NCBI GenBank assembly: GCA_964344215.1
Contig: CAYFMP010000005.1
Span: forward strand, 23,818 to 87,817
Reading direction: 5' to 3'
DNA length: 64,000 nt
Source of the DNA: CAYFMP01 sp964344215
GTDB taxonomy: Bacteria; Pseudomonadota; Alphaproteobacteria; Rhodospirillales; Casp-alpha2
In this document: piece after piece, positions 1 through 8,617 of the stretch
Layout of the letters: each line of letters opens with the position of its first letter
Position numbering within the stretch: the stretch's first letter is position 1
The notes under the pieces: model-generated
What the model was told of the DNA's origin: nothing
The model's database searches: none
Seen by the model: the letters and a program-made list of their open reading frames with translations, nothing else
Position numbers and translations under genes: made by a program

Positions 1-549
1 CAGCGCCATCAACGCCTCGCGGACCAGCGCCTGCGCCTTCGACGACGCGAACAGCTCGTCCCAGACGCTGACCTTGCCGGTCTCCCTTTTCAACTCGTCG
101 ACGATTCGGCGCGCCCTCTCGTAGCACGAGTCGTAGCTTTCTTGGCCCATCACCATGATCATGATCTCGATGAAGCCGGGGATGCAGGCGCGGCTCAGCT
201 CGGGCCGTCCCGGCGGCAGACTGAGGTCCTCCGAGATCAGGTGCTCGAAACCGTGCACCAGCAGGCGCGCCATGCAGTTGGCGCGCTTGTCCTCCCACAC
301 CCCCTCCTCGTAGACGTGGACGCAGGCCTGAGCCGCCTTCTCGTAGATCGGCGCCATCACCTCTCGGTTGTCGCGCAAGGCCTGGGCGACGAGGCGGGCG
401 CGCTCGGCGCTGAGCGCGCCGCCGGTCTGCTCGGCGTCGGTGTCCAGCATGCGCAGGAACATCTCGAGCACGCTGTCGGCCGCCTTTTCGACCTCGCCGG
501 CGCCGGCCGTCAGGCCGCGGTTCTGGTTCTCGGTCTTGAGCTCGCTCAT
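1..549 (-). CDS. Unrecognised mostly helical protein, 3' end off the window
   Basis: Only the first 183 codons are inside the window, read leftwards from an ATG at 549 with no stop before base 1. The protein starts MSELKTENQNRGLTAG and is mainly charged and helical, with no signal peptide and no long hydrophobic segment. Two cysteines lie near residues 95 and 107, and there is a hydrophobic stretch IMIMVMG near 146. I see no helix-turn-helix, nucleotide-binding loop or metal motif. It is divergent from the flavin reductase gene starting at 702, so the two share about 150 bases of upstream DNA. The reading frame is intact and has normal high-GC codon use. I do not recognise the family and assign no function. 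Confidence 0.6.
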   Translation of the reverse strand, partial: MSELKTENQNRGLTAGAGEVEKAADSVLEMFLRMLDTDAEQTGGALSAERARLVAQALRDNREVMAPIYEKAAQACVHVYEEGVWEDKRANCMARLLVHGFEHLISEDLSLPPGRPELSRACIPGFIEIMIMVMGQESYDSCYERARRIVDELKRETGKVSVWDELFASSKAQALVREALMAL

Positions 550-701
550 GCCAATACCCTCGCCCGCATCATGCCCGAGCGGTTGCCAAATCGCCATAGG
601 ATTCGACGCCGCGCTCGGCTATGTTCCGGCCTCACGCGCCCGATCGCCCGCCGCGTCGCCGGGCCGGCGGCCACGTCCACGATCCGAGAGGAAACACGCC
701 C

Positions 702-1313
702 ATGTTCTATCGCACCGACGGCCCGCACGGTCTTCCGCACGACCCCTTCAAGGCTTGCGTCGTGCCGCGCCCGATCGGTTGGATATCGACGCTCGATGCC
801 GTCGGCGTCGTCAACCTGGCGCCCTACAGTTACTTCAACGCCATCTGCGGCGACCCGCCGATGGTGATGTTCGCTTCCGGCAGCCGCGCCAGCAACGGCG
901 ACATGAAGGATTCGCTGTCCAACGTCGAGGCGACCGGCGAGTTCGTCTGCAACATGGCGACCTGGAGCCTGCGCAAACAGATGCACGAGACCAGCGCCCC
1001 GGTCGACCCGGAAGCGGACGAGTTCGACCTGGCCGGGCTGGAGACGGCGCCGGCCGAGCTGGTCAAGCCACCGCGCGTCAAGGCGGCGCCGATCCACCTC
1101 GAATGCCTCCACCACCGGACGGTCGAGCTGCCGGCGACGGCGGCCGGCGAGCGCAACGCCATGTGCCTGGGCCGCGTGATCGGCGTTCACATCGCCGATT
1201 CGGTGCTCAAGGACGGTCTGGTCGACGTCGCCGCCGTCAGGCCGGTGGCGCGTTTGGGCTATCACGATTACACCTCGGTCGAGGACATTTTCGCCATGCG
1301 CTTCTTCGAGTGA
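702..1313 (+). CDS. Flavin reductase family protein (FMN-binding split barrel)
   Basis: The 203-residue protein resembles the DIM6/NTAB flavin reductase-like family, which binds FMN and reduces flavin with NAD(P)H, often for a partner monooxygenase. Visible hallmarks are VVPRPIGWIST near residues 21-31 and NLAPYSYFN near 38-46, the usual FMN-contact segments, followed by the conserved acidic C-terminal part. The ATG at 702 is preceded by a GAGAGGAAA ribosome site; an earlier ATG at 621 has none and would add residues without family character. There is no signal peptide, so it is cytoplasmic. No monooxygenase partner lies next to it, so the substrate is unknown. A hairpin terminator follows at 1313. 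Confidence 0.82.
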   Translation: MFYRTDGPHGLPHDPFKACVVPRPIGWISTLDAVGVVNLAPYSYFNAICGDPPMVMFASGSRASNGDMKDSLSNVEATGEFVCNMATWSLRKQMHETSAPVDPEADEFDLAGLETAPAELVKPPRVKAAPIHLECLHHRTVELPATAAGERNAMCLGRVIGVHIADSVLKDGLVDVAAVRPVARLGYHDYTSVEDIFAMRFFE

Positions 1314-1334
1314 GGCCCGTCGGCCGGGCCTTTT
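1313..1334 (+). terminator. Rho-independent terminator after the flavin reductase
   Basis: AGGCCCG (1313-1319) and CGGGCCT (1325-1331) form a perfect 7-bp GC-rich stem around a 5-base loop, ending in TTTT. It starts at the stop codon of the flavin reductase gene. Confidence 0.7.
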
Positions 1335-1335
1335 C

Positions 1336-2013
1336 AACCTTAACATTCCTTATCATCCGGCGGACGGAGGCGGACCGGGAAATGTCCGGTTTTGTCCTGT
1401 TCTGCCCGGGTCCGATCCCGACGCCCGGAAATGCCGATAATTGCCGATGAATGCCGATAAATGCCGATGAATGCTGAGGACAACCGGCGCCGGCCCGTCG
1501 TCTCCCGGAATCCCGCGAGTCTCCGAACACCGAACCGGACGTTTCGGGGCCGAACATCGACAAATCCTCCGACAACATCGACATTTTCGCACCGTCCTTC
1601 GAACACCCGCCGTCGTCGCCGCGCCGGGCGGCGGTCCGGCCCCCCGCAACCGATACCGGACCCCGCCTCGGCGGAGATCGGCCGGAGCGGCCCATCGGGC
1701 AACGAAACCGCCCGTCGGCAACGAGCGAACGGGCAAGGACTGACCTATATAGCCTATTAAAGGAATAAAGTCAACAACAAAATAGGAATTTGGGGCATAT
1801 CAGGGAAAATTCTCTGACCCTATGAGAGAGGATCGTCCGACAAGCGGCGGCCTCGGCGACGGTGGGCACGCGTCGGGTCTCCCGCACTCGAGTTGCCGGG
1901 CCTCCCGGCCAGGAACAAGGCTGGCCGGCACCCGGCCGTTCGGGCCCCTTGGGTATTTCATGGACCTTGCGGCGGCGGCGATGGCGGGTCAAGATCGATG
2001 GCCGGTGGCGCTC
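1336..2013. other. Non-coding stretch before the MBL hydrolase
   Basis: Apart from the 10-bp repeat array at 1431-1480, no convincing gene is seen. Bases 1741-1818 are clearly AT-rich compared with the surroundings and probably carry the promoter of the MBL gene. The open frames on the minus strand between 1237 and 1736 overlap each other and are Arg/Pro-rich, as expected of chance frames in GC-rich DNA. Confidence 0.5.
1431..1480. repeat. Five tandem 10-bp units
   Basis: Five consecutive units with a period of exactly 10 bases: atgccgataa, ttgccgatga, atgccgataa, atgccgatga, atgctgagga. Core ATGCCGAT is nearly invariant in the first four. The array lies in non-coding DNA between a terminator and the MBL hydrolase gene. 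A 10-bp period places every unit on the same helix face, which could suit a protein-binding array, but no binding protein is known here. Confidence 0.7.
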
Positions 2014-3048
2014 ATGAACCCACACTTCCAGACCCGTCTCGTCAACGATTCGTTCGGGGACCCAGCCCTCTACGTCGAGTTCAAATTCGAGCGCCGGGCG
2101 CTGCTGTTCGATCTCGGCGACTTGGCGTCGCTGGCGCCGCGCAAGGTACTGCGTCTCAGTCATGTCTTCGTTTCCCACGCCCACATGGACCATTTCGCGG
2201 GCTTCGACCGCCTGCTGCGCCTTTTTCTGGGCCGGCAGAAACGCCTCCATCTGTTCGGGCCGGCCGGGTTCATCGACCGTGTCGAGGCCAAGCTTCGGGC
2301 CTACACCTGGAACCTGGCCCCGACCTTCACCACCGAACTGGTGCTCACCGCGACCGAGGTGGCGGACGAGCGGTCCGGCCAAGCGGCCGAGTTCCGCCTC
2401 AAGGAGTGCTTCGCGCGCCGCGATATCGGTGCGGTCGCCTTCGACGACCGCACGCTTGTCGATGAGCCGGCCCTACGGGTTCGCTTCGCCATTCTCGACC
2501 ACGGCGTGCCGTGCCTGGCCTTCGCGCTGGAAGAGAGCCGCCACGTCAATGTCTGGCGCAACGAGGTCGAGGCCATGGGTTTCACCGTCGGGCCATGGCT
2601 CAGGGAACTGAAGGAAGCGGTCCATCGCGGCGAAGCCGACGATACGCCGTTCCGGGTCCACTGGCGCGACGACGGAGCGACTCACGAGGCCGAGTGGCCG
2701 CTCGGCGCACTGAAGCGGCGGCTGCTCTCCATCGTACCCGGACAGCGGATCGTCTACGTCACCGATGCCGCCCCTCACGAGGACAACTTCGCGGCCATCG
2801 TCGCCCTCGCCCGAAACGCCGATCTTTTCTACGCCGAGGCGGCCTTTCTCGAGGTCGACGCCGAGGCGGCGGCAGCCAAGAAACATCTGACCGCCCATCA
2901 GGCCGGCACGCTGGCCCGTCGGGCCGGGGTGCAACGGCTGGTGCCGTTCCATTTCTCGACCCGCTATTCGGACCGCGGCGAGCAATTGGCCGACGAGGCG
3001 ATGGCGGCGTTCCGGGCCGACGAGGCAGGTGGCGGGCCGTCTTCCTGA
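2014..3048 (+). CDS. MBL-fold hydrolase, ribonuclease Z-like
   Basis: A metallo-beta-lactamase fold protein of 344 residues. The metal-binding motif SHAHMDH is at about residues 54-60, followed by FDRLLRLFLGR and LHLFGPAGFI, which match the ribonuclease Z-like subfamily. A second histidine cluster (KKHLTAHQAG) and VPFHFSTRY lie near the C terminus. I chose the ATG at 2014 because MNPHFQTRLVNDSFGDP matches the usual start of this subfamily; the frame is open further upstream with ATGs at 1960 and 1981. No strong ribosome site settles the choice. It is cytoplasmic with no signal peptide. The substrate (tRNA 3' end or small molecule) cannot be told from sequence. Confidence 0.8.
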   Translation: MNPHFQTRLVNDSFGDPALYVEFKFERRALLFDLGDLASLAPRKVLRLSHVFVSHAHMDHFAGFDRLLRLFLGRQKRLHLFGPAGFIDRVEAKLRAYTWNLAPTFTTELVLTATEVADERSGQAAEFRLKECFARRDIGAVAFDDRTLVDEPALRVRFAILDHGVPCLAFALEESRHVNVWRNEVEAMGFTVGPWLRELKEAVHRGEADDTPFRVHWRDDGATHEAEWPLGALKRRLLSIVPGQRIVYVTDAAPHEDNFAAIVALARNADLFYAEAAFLEVDAEAAAAKKHLTAHQAGTLARRAGVQRLVPFHFSTRYSDRGEQLADEAMAAFRADEAGGGPSS

Positions 3049-3106
3049 CGAGTGGCTCTCCGTTTCCCGCGTGGCGCGCCGGATCACGTCGCAATCACCG
3101 GCCTCT

Positions 3107-3928
3107 TCAGGGCAAGGGAACGCGGCGCCAGACATGCCGTGCGCCCGGCCACGGCGCGAAGCCGGGAGCACCGTCGGGCAAGGCCTCGTGAGCGCCCAAC
3201 ACCAGAGCGCCGCCCGAGCGCAGAACGTCTGAGATGCGCGCCAGCGTTTCGCGTTGTCCGGTATCGTCGAAATAGGTGAACGCCAGGTTGCGGCAGAAGA
3301 CCAGGTCGAACGGACCGTCCGGCGTCTCTTGGCGGATGTCCTGTTCGAACCAGGCAACACCGGTCTTGAATTCGGGCTTCAGGCGCCATTCCCCGTCGGT
3401 GTGGTCGAACGCCTGATCACGCCAACCCGCCGGCAGGTCCTTCAGGGATCCCTTCGAGTAGCGGGCGGCCCTGGCGCGTTCCAGCATGGCCGGATCGGCA
3501 TCGGTGCCGACCACCTCCAGCGCCACCCCGGGCCACTCGGCGGCGACGCTCAAGCGCCACAGCAGGCCCAAGCTGTAGGCCTCTTCGCCGGAAGCCGAGC
3601 CGATGCTCCAGGCGCGCAGCGGACGGCCGTCGTCTCGCGAAATACGGGCGAGTTCGGGCAGCACCTCGCCGGCCAGGGCCTCGAACACGCCGCGGTCGCG
3701 AAAGAAGCGCGAAATGGTGATGCGGCAGAGACCGTCGAGCCGCCTCCACTCGTCCGTTTGCGATTCCAAATGCGCCCGGTAGGACGCATAGCCGTCGAGC
3801 CCCAGCTCCCTCATCCGCCGCTGCACGCGCTTGCAGACCTGGCGGCGCACACGACGGTAGCCGTCCCACCTGAACCCCAGTCTCGGCAGCGCCCATTGCA
3901 GAAAGGCGATGCAGTCCATATCCGTCAT
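3107..3928 (-). CDS. CheR-type protein-glutamate methyltransferase
   Basis: The 273-residue protein has the two-part CheR layout: an N-terminal helical domain (about 1-75) ending in TISRFFRD, then a SAM-dependent methyltransferase domain. The SAM motif is SIGSASGEEAYSL near 108-120, the acidic ribose-binding segment is GTDADPAMLERA near 141-152, and FDLVFCRNLAFTYFD lies in the second half. The family methylates glutamates of chemoreceptors. No chemoreceptor, CheB or CheA gene is nearby, so it is an orphan copy. It follows the PEBP-like gene by 55 bases on the same strand and may share its transcript. The SAM motifs look intact. Confidence 0.8.
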   Translation of the reverse strand: MTDMDCIAFLQWALPRLGFRWDGYRRVRRQVCKRVQRRMRELGLDGYASYRAHLESQTDEWRRLDGLCRITISRFFRDRGVFEALAGEVLPELARISRDDGRPLRAWSIGSASGEEAYSLGLLWRLSVAAEWPGVALEVVGTDADPAMLERARAARYSKGSLKDLPAGWRDQAFDHTDGEWRLKPEFKTGVAWFEQDIRQETPDGPFDLVFCRNLAFTYFDDTGQRETLARISDVLRSGGALVLGAHEALPDGAPGFAPWPGARHVWRRVPLP

Positions 3929-3983
3929 GGCGGCCTCGGGCTTGGCGCGAACGGGAGTTCGCGAGGGTTCGGGGCGGCGTCGC

Positions 3984-4448
3984 CTAGCGCTGGTAGGTGC
4001 CGATCAACTGGGCGTCCTCGAGAATGTGGCCGCCCATATCTTCTTCGAGCCCGCTTTTCGACAATTCGCCCGGCTCGGTTAGAACGGTATCCAGCGCATA
4101 GAGCTTGAAGAAGTAACGGTGACGCCCGACCGGCGGGCACGGTCCGCCGTAGCCTGTTCGTTTCCAGTCGTTGAGGCCCTCCCGCGTTCCTACCGGCAGC
4201 GTCGTGACGCCCTCTTCCAGACCGTTCGCCGAGGGCGGTATGTTGTAGAGCACCCAGTGTACCCACGTCATGCGCGGCGCCGCCGGATCGGGCGCGTCCG
4301 GATCGTCGACGACGAGCGCCAGGCTCTCGGTTCCCGGCGGCAGGCCCGTCCACTCGAGAGTGGGCGAGACGTCGTCGCCGTCGCAGGTGTGCTTTTTCGG
4401 GATCTCGCCTTCGTGCGGGAAAGCTTGCGAAGTCAGTTTCAATGCCAT
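3984..4448 (-). CDS. YbhB/YbcL family PEBP-like protein
   Basis: The 154-residue protein belongs to the phosphatidylethanolamine-binding (Raf kinase inhibitor-like) YbhB/YbcL family. It shows the early CDGDDVSPTLEW segment, the DPDAPDP motif, and TWVHWVLYNIPP in the ligand-pocket region, plus GYGGPCPPVGRHRYFF. The start at 4448 has a strong GGAGGACG ribosome site 6 bases upstream; a longer start at 4484 would add a spurious extension covering that site. No signal peptide is present, so it is predicted cytoplasmic. The biochemical role of bacterial members is poorly defined. It is the first gene of a likely two-gene unit with the CheR-type methyltransferase. Confidence 0.87.
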   Translation of the reverse strand: MALKLTSQAFPHEGEIPKKHTCDGDDVSPTLEWTGLPPGTESLALVVDDPDAPDPAAPRMTWVHWVLYNIPPSANGLEEGVTTLPVGTREGLNDWKRTGYGGPCPPVGRHRYFFKLYALDTVLTEPGELSKSGLEEDMGGHILEDAQLIGTYQR

Positions 4449-4834
4449 CGTTCGTCCTCCGTCCGTCAGATGGAGAAACGCCACGATTGTACCATGAAAT
4501 CAACCGGAGAGCGTTCTCCGGCCGCAACCATCGGGCGCACGAACCTGCGCACAAGGCGCGGTCCTCGCCTGCCGTCGGCCGATCCCGCGACGGGGCTTCC
4601 GGCAAGTTCGGGCTCACCCTCGAAGGCTCAAGAGACCGGATCTGACAAGCCTCGATTATGGCTGCGCGAAGATCTCCGCGCTCGGCTTGCCGACGCCCGT
4701 TCTCGGTTATTGGCGGACGTTCAGGCGCCCGCTGACTCAGGCCCGCTTCGCATCCGAAAGCCGATACACAGGCTTTACCGGCTTCATGTCGGCTTCCGGA
4801 CCGAAGCTTAGATTCATTGAGTTTCTGAGCCTAA
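4449..4834. other. Gap between PEBP-like gene and the sensor kinase
   Basis: No gene, RNA or strong hairpin is evident. It must hold the promoter of the leftward PEBP-like gene and the end of the leftward sensor kinase transcript. Confidence 0.4.
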
Positions 4835-5656
4835 TCAGGGTTCGCCGCTTGGCAGCATCACCGTGACGGTGGTTCCCTTGCCAACAGTGCTCTTGATGTC
4901 CAGTTCACCATCGTGAAGCTCCACCAACGATTTTACGATCGCCAGGCCGAGGCCGGTGCTCTCCTGGGTTTTATGGGGATCGGTCTCGCCCCTGACGAAG
5001 GGTTCGGTGATGGTCGCGAGCTTGTCGGCCGGGATGCCCACCCCTGTGTCGCTTACCTCAATGGTGTGGTGAGAATTCGTGGCTGCCGTACTGAGCATGA
5101 TCTTCCCGCCCGCCGGCGTGAACTTGGCGGCATTGGACAGCAGGTTGAGGAGAATCTGCCTCGTCGCCCGTCTATCCGCGTAGATGGGCCGGAGGTTCTC
5201 AGACACCTTCGTCACCAGGTCGATGCCATGGGATTTCAACCTGTCTCCAACGATTTTCTCACATTCCGTCACGATATCCGGGATCGATACGTTCTCCTTG
5301 TCCAACGACGGCGTCCCGGCCTCGATGGCCGATAGGTCGAGGATGTCGTTGACCAGCGCCAGCAGATGTTCGCCACTGGAATGAATATCCTTGGCGTACT
5401 CCCGGTATTTGTCACTGATCGGCCCGAAGTACTGATTGCTGATGAAATCGGCGAAACCGAGAATGGCGTTCAGCGGCGTCCGCAGGTCGTGGCTCATGGC
5501 GGCCAAAAACTCGGATTTGGCTCGGTTTGCCTTAACCTGTTCGGTCAGATCGACGCTGACCGAACCGACCTTGGTGATGTTGCCCTGCTGGTCGTAGATC
5601 GGAAACTTGGTGATGTTGAGGGTATGGATCTGACCGTCGATGAAGGGGCGTTCGAC
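4835..5656 (-). CDS. Sensor kinase, C-terminal catalytic part (after in-frame TAG)
   Basis: This is the kinase core of the large sensor whose N-terminal part ends at 8030. In the same frame directly after the TAG at 5657-5659 come the end of a PAS/PAC segment, the phosphoacceptor helix with AAMSHDLRTPLNAILGF, and the ATPase domain with QILLNLLSNAAKF (N box), DTGVGIP (G1) and STGLGLAIVKSL (G2). All catalytic motifs are present, so the protein decayed recently or the stop is a sequencing error. The first ATG after the stop is at 5506, inside the phosphoacceptor helix, with no ribosome site, so independent translation is unlikely. No receiver domain and no adjacent response regulator are seen. 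Confidence 0.75.
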   Translation of the reverse strand, partial: VERPFIDGQIHTLNITKFPIYDQQGNITKVGSVSVDLTEQVKANRAKSEFLAAMSHDLRTPLNAILGFADFISNQYFGPISDKYREYAKDIHSSGEHLLALVNDILDLSAIEAGTPSLDKENVSIPDIVTECEKIVGDRLKSHGIDLVTKVSENLRPIYADRRATRQILLNLLSNAAKFTPAGGKIMLSTAATNSHHTIEVSDTGVGIPADKLATITEPFVRGETDPHKTQESTGLGLAIVKSLVELHDGELDIKSTVGKGTTVTVMLPSGEP

Positions 5657-7512
5657 CTACCGCGACTGTGTCAGTCCCGTAGTCAACACCTCCCGTTCCT
5701 GGGCATTCATAGGCGCCGCTTCCTCGGCGGTTTGGAAGTCCTCGATCTGGTCGGACCGGAGGTTCAACATGTTGTCCGCATCGAAACCGTACCAATTAAG
5801 ATATGTTCTGTTCGCCCGCTCCACGACGTGGTTCTGGTCCTTTATCAGCAGACCCACCGGAACGTTTTCAATAATCGAATTGAGCACACCCTCGCTCTCG
5901 CGCAGCGCCTCTTCAGTTCTCTTGCGCTCGGTGATGTCCTGCAACATCACGGTGAATATCTTTTCACCGTGGATGTCGAGTTTGGTGACGGATGCCGATG
6001 CCGGAAACTCGGTTCCGTCCTTTCGCAAACCCAAGACATCCTGGCGGCGGTCGATGAGGCGGTAGGTTTCCCCGGAGCGGTCGAATTCGTTGACACGAAT
6101 TCGGTGGTGTTTGCGAATGTATTCGGGCATCAAGATTTCCAAGGACCGTCCCAGCACTTCCTCCGCCGTATAACCGAAAATCTGTTCCGCCCCTTGGTTG
6201 AAAAGCTGGATGTTCATGTCGGTCCCGACCGAGATCACCGCATCCGGCGCGATTCTGAGTATTCCGGACAATCGAGCCTGCGACACCTTCATCGCTTCCT
6301 CGGCCTGCTTGCGCTCGGTGATGTCGCGCCCCACGGCCTGGATTTCGACGACCCGACCCTGGTCATCGAAGATGGCGCGGTCGGTCCACTGAACCCAACG
6401 GTATTCGCCGTCGGAACTGAGAGTCAGTTGCTCGTGCTCTTCGCGGCTGTTTTCGGGCGTGAAGCCGGCAACGATCGCCTTGAGTGCGTCCCGGTGATCC
6501 TCGTGAACGACGCCATAGAGATCTGCGTTGGACAACTCGTCGGCGGTTCCGCCCAGGAACTCTGCGTAGGCTCTGTTGATGTACGTCCGCGTGCCGTCCG
6601 GGGTGAAGCGGCTGATGAACTCGGACTGATCCTCGACGATGCCTTGATACCGCGCCTGGCTCTCATGCAGGGCCTCCTCGGCTCGCTTGCGCTCGGTGGC
6701 GTCCAAAACGATACCGTCCATCCGGACCGGCTCATCCGATTCCCCGTATGTGACCTCTCCCTGTTCGTGGACATAGCGGATCTCGCCCGAGGCAAGGACG
6801 ATGCGGTGCTCGATGCTGTACGGTGCTTTATCGTCCAAGGCGTTCTTAACCGCCGATTCGACCATTTCCCTGTCGTCGGGATGAACGAACTCGAGAAAGG
6901 CTCGATAGGTCGCGTCGAAAGATCGGGGCTCGACCCCGAAGATGTGGAAGATCTCCTCCGACCACCAAAGGGTATCGTCGACGATGTCCCATCGCCAGTT
7001 TCCGAGATGGGCAATGCGTTGAGCCTCGAGCAGGCGGTTTTCGCTCTCGCGTAGCGCCGCCACGGCTTGGTTCCTTATGACGATTTCGCCGGCCGCCTTG
7101 CGGTACAAGAAAATAACGATGACGGCGACGATCAGGAACAGGACCGCGAACATGCTTTCCACCGGGACCCGGCCGAACCCGAACTTGAGCTGAGTGGAAA
7201 TGTTGGCGGTATCGAAAAGATAGGCGACGTGCCATCCGGCCGGAAGAGGGAGCATCTCTTTGCTGATCAGGTAGTTCGTGCCGTCGGGAGCGATGGCGCG
7301 AGCGTCCTTGGTCTCGATCAGGCCGACCGACGACGGTTTGTCCTCTCCGAACTGCCTGGATTTCACGATCGCCTCCGCCTCCTTGTCCGAAAGTGTCGAC
7401 AGGCTGCGGAATATCCAGGGTTTTCGATTGGAGGCAAAGACCATTCCCTTCGGATCGGTTAGCGCGAAAATCCCGGCAAGGGTCGAAAACTCGCTTTCCA
7501 GCTTGTCCAGGG
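5657..7512 (-). CDS. Sensor kinase, central multi-PAS part (bounded by gap and TAG)
   Basis: The central part of the sensor runs from the assembly gap to a TAG at 5657-5659. It begins in the end of the extracellular sensor domain (PKGMVFASNRKPW), then a membrane segment (FAVLFLIVAVIVIFLYR) and at least four PAS/PAC units, recognised by repeats of ITERKQAEEAM, ATERKRAEEAL and similar linkers. Examples of PAS cores are WWSEEIFHIFGVEP and LFNQGAEQIFGYTAEEVLG. The TAG replaces what would be one residue before VERPFIDGQ; a C-to-T change from CAG (Gln) would explain it. The same frame continues through the kinase core, so this is one broken gene rather than two genes. Confidence 0.75.
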
Positions 7513-7522
7513 NNNNNNNNNN
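7513..7522. other. Assembly gap (10 Ns)
   Basis: A run of ten N bases inside the sensor kinase gene. The flanking frames do not match across exactly ten bases, so the true gap length is probably not ten. The protein cannot be joined here without new sequence. Confidence 0.98.
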
Positions 7523-8030
7523 CTCCGGGAGAAGTGATCACGGGAGCGCTGAAATACAGCCCGCGCTTCTTCGACGTGACGCCGAGGGCCAGGTAGACCG
7601 CGGGCCTGCCGGCGATGGCTTCCTTGAAATACGGCCGAAAGCCATAGTTCTTGCCGACGAAGCTGACCGGTGTGTCGCGGTTGCTGGAGGCGATGGTTGT
7701 TCCCCCCGCATCCATCAGGTAGCAGACGGCCGCCTCCAGGCTGGCGCACTGATGATCGAGCAGAGCGTTGGCGTCCGCCAGCGCCGCTTCATCCCGCCGG
7801 TTAAAGGCGGTCGCAAGCTGGGGTATTTTCGAAAGCGCCAGCGACGTCTTTCGATGCTGCTCCAGATAGAAGGTGACTTGTTTGCGGACCGTCGACGCGG
7901 TTCTGTCCGTATGGTCCGTCGCCACCTCCCAGGCGGTGTTGGCTAGGCGAGAGTAGAGGAAAAAACCGCCCGCACCCGCACTCACCAGCGAGAAAATGGC
8001 CAGGACAAGCAGTATCGCTCGAAGTTTCAT
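7523..8030 (-). CDS. Sensor kinase, N-terminal extracellular sensor part
   Basis: The N-terminal part of the broken sensor kinase, starting at the ATG at 8030. An N-terminal membrane helix (AILLVLAIFSLVSAGAGGFF) is followed by a periplasmic sensor domain of the double-Cache type seen in DctB-like kinases, with GKNYGFRPYFKEAIAG and KRGLYFSAPV as the clearest family segments. It ends at the assembly gap. An upstream in-frame TTG at 8036 is possible but no better supported. A ligand such as a carboxylate or other small metabolite is typical for this fold; nothing in the sequence identifies it. Confidence 0.75.
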
Positions 8031-8617
8031 CGCCAATCATTCTTTCGGTCTTTACCGAAATATCCGGTAGAAACGAGTTCATTGGAAACAAAATGACCCG
8101 AATTTAGATTTTAGGGCAATCAGCTCCTTTTCGGACGACGGACGGTCCGGTCGGCCCGTGCCGCCAATCTCCGGGTTGGAAGAAGCCCGGAACCCGTTGA
8201 TTTGATTAGGGGATGACAGCTACGGCGACACAGGCGGCGGAGACGGGGTTTTTTGAATTTTTTTCAAATGACCTCTTCCAAATCGGCCTATCCGGAGGTC
8301 GTTGCAGCCCCCCCGCGCCGCTTCAGAGTAGAGTCCCCCGATGCGGCCATTGGTTTGCCCTCGCCGATAGGGCCGGCCGCTTTTTGTCGCCAGCTTCGGG
8401 CCTTCTTCTTGGCACGCCGAGGGGCGCCGAACCGAGCGCCCCGAAGGGCCCTCGACGCCGCGGCCGGGTGTCCGTCTCCGGCTATCAGCGGAGATTCGGC
8501 CGCCCGGCAATTCTCTTCGGCGTCGCCGCCGACAGCGGACATCGCGCCCGGTGCGATCGATCTTTCGATAGGACCGTCCGTCCCCGTCCGATGGGAGGGG
8601 AGAAAAAGCCAGAAAGC
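8031..8617. other. Gap between sensor kinase and cyclase
   Basis: No convincing gene. Two small symmetric features are visible: TCCGGG/CCCGGA around 8175-8196, and TTTGAA/TTCAAA with a T-rich loop at 8252-8268. Neither has the shape of a good terminator for the leftward cyclase gene. The AT-rich bases 8040-8125 are the likely promoter region of the sensor kinase. Confidence 0.4.

Noticed and set aside
1237..1736. Overlapping minus-strand frames before the MBL gene
   Set aside because: Arg/Pro-rich, mutually overlapping, no ribosome sites and interrupted by a 10-bp direct repeat array.
8252..8268. T-rich inverted repeat as a terminator
   Set aside because: The T-run is on the wrong strand and side for the leftward cyclase transcript, and the stem is AT-only.
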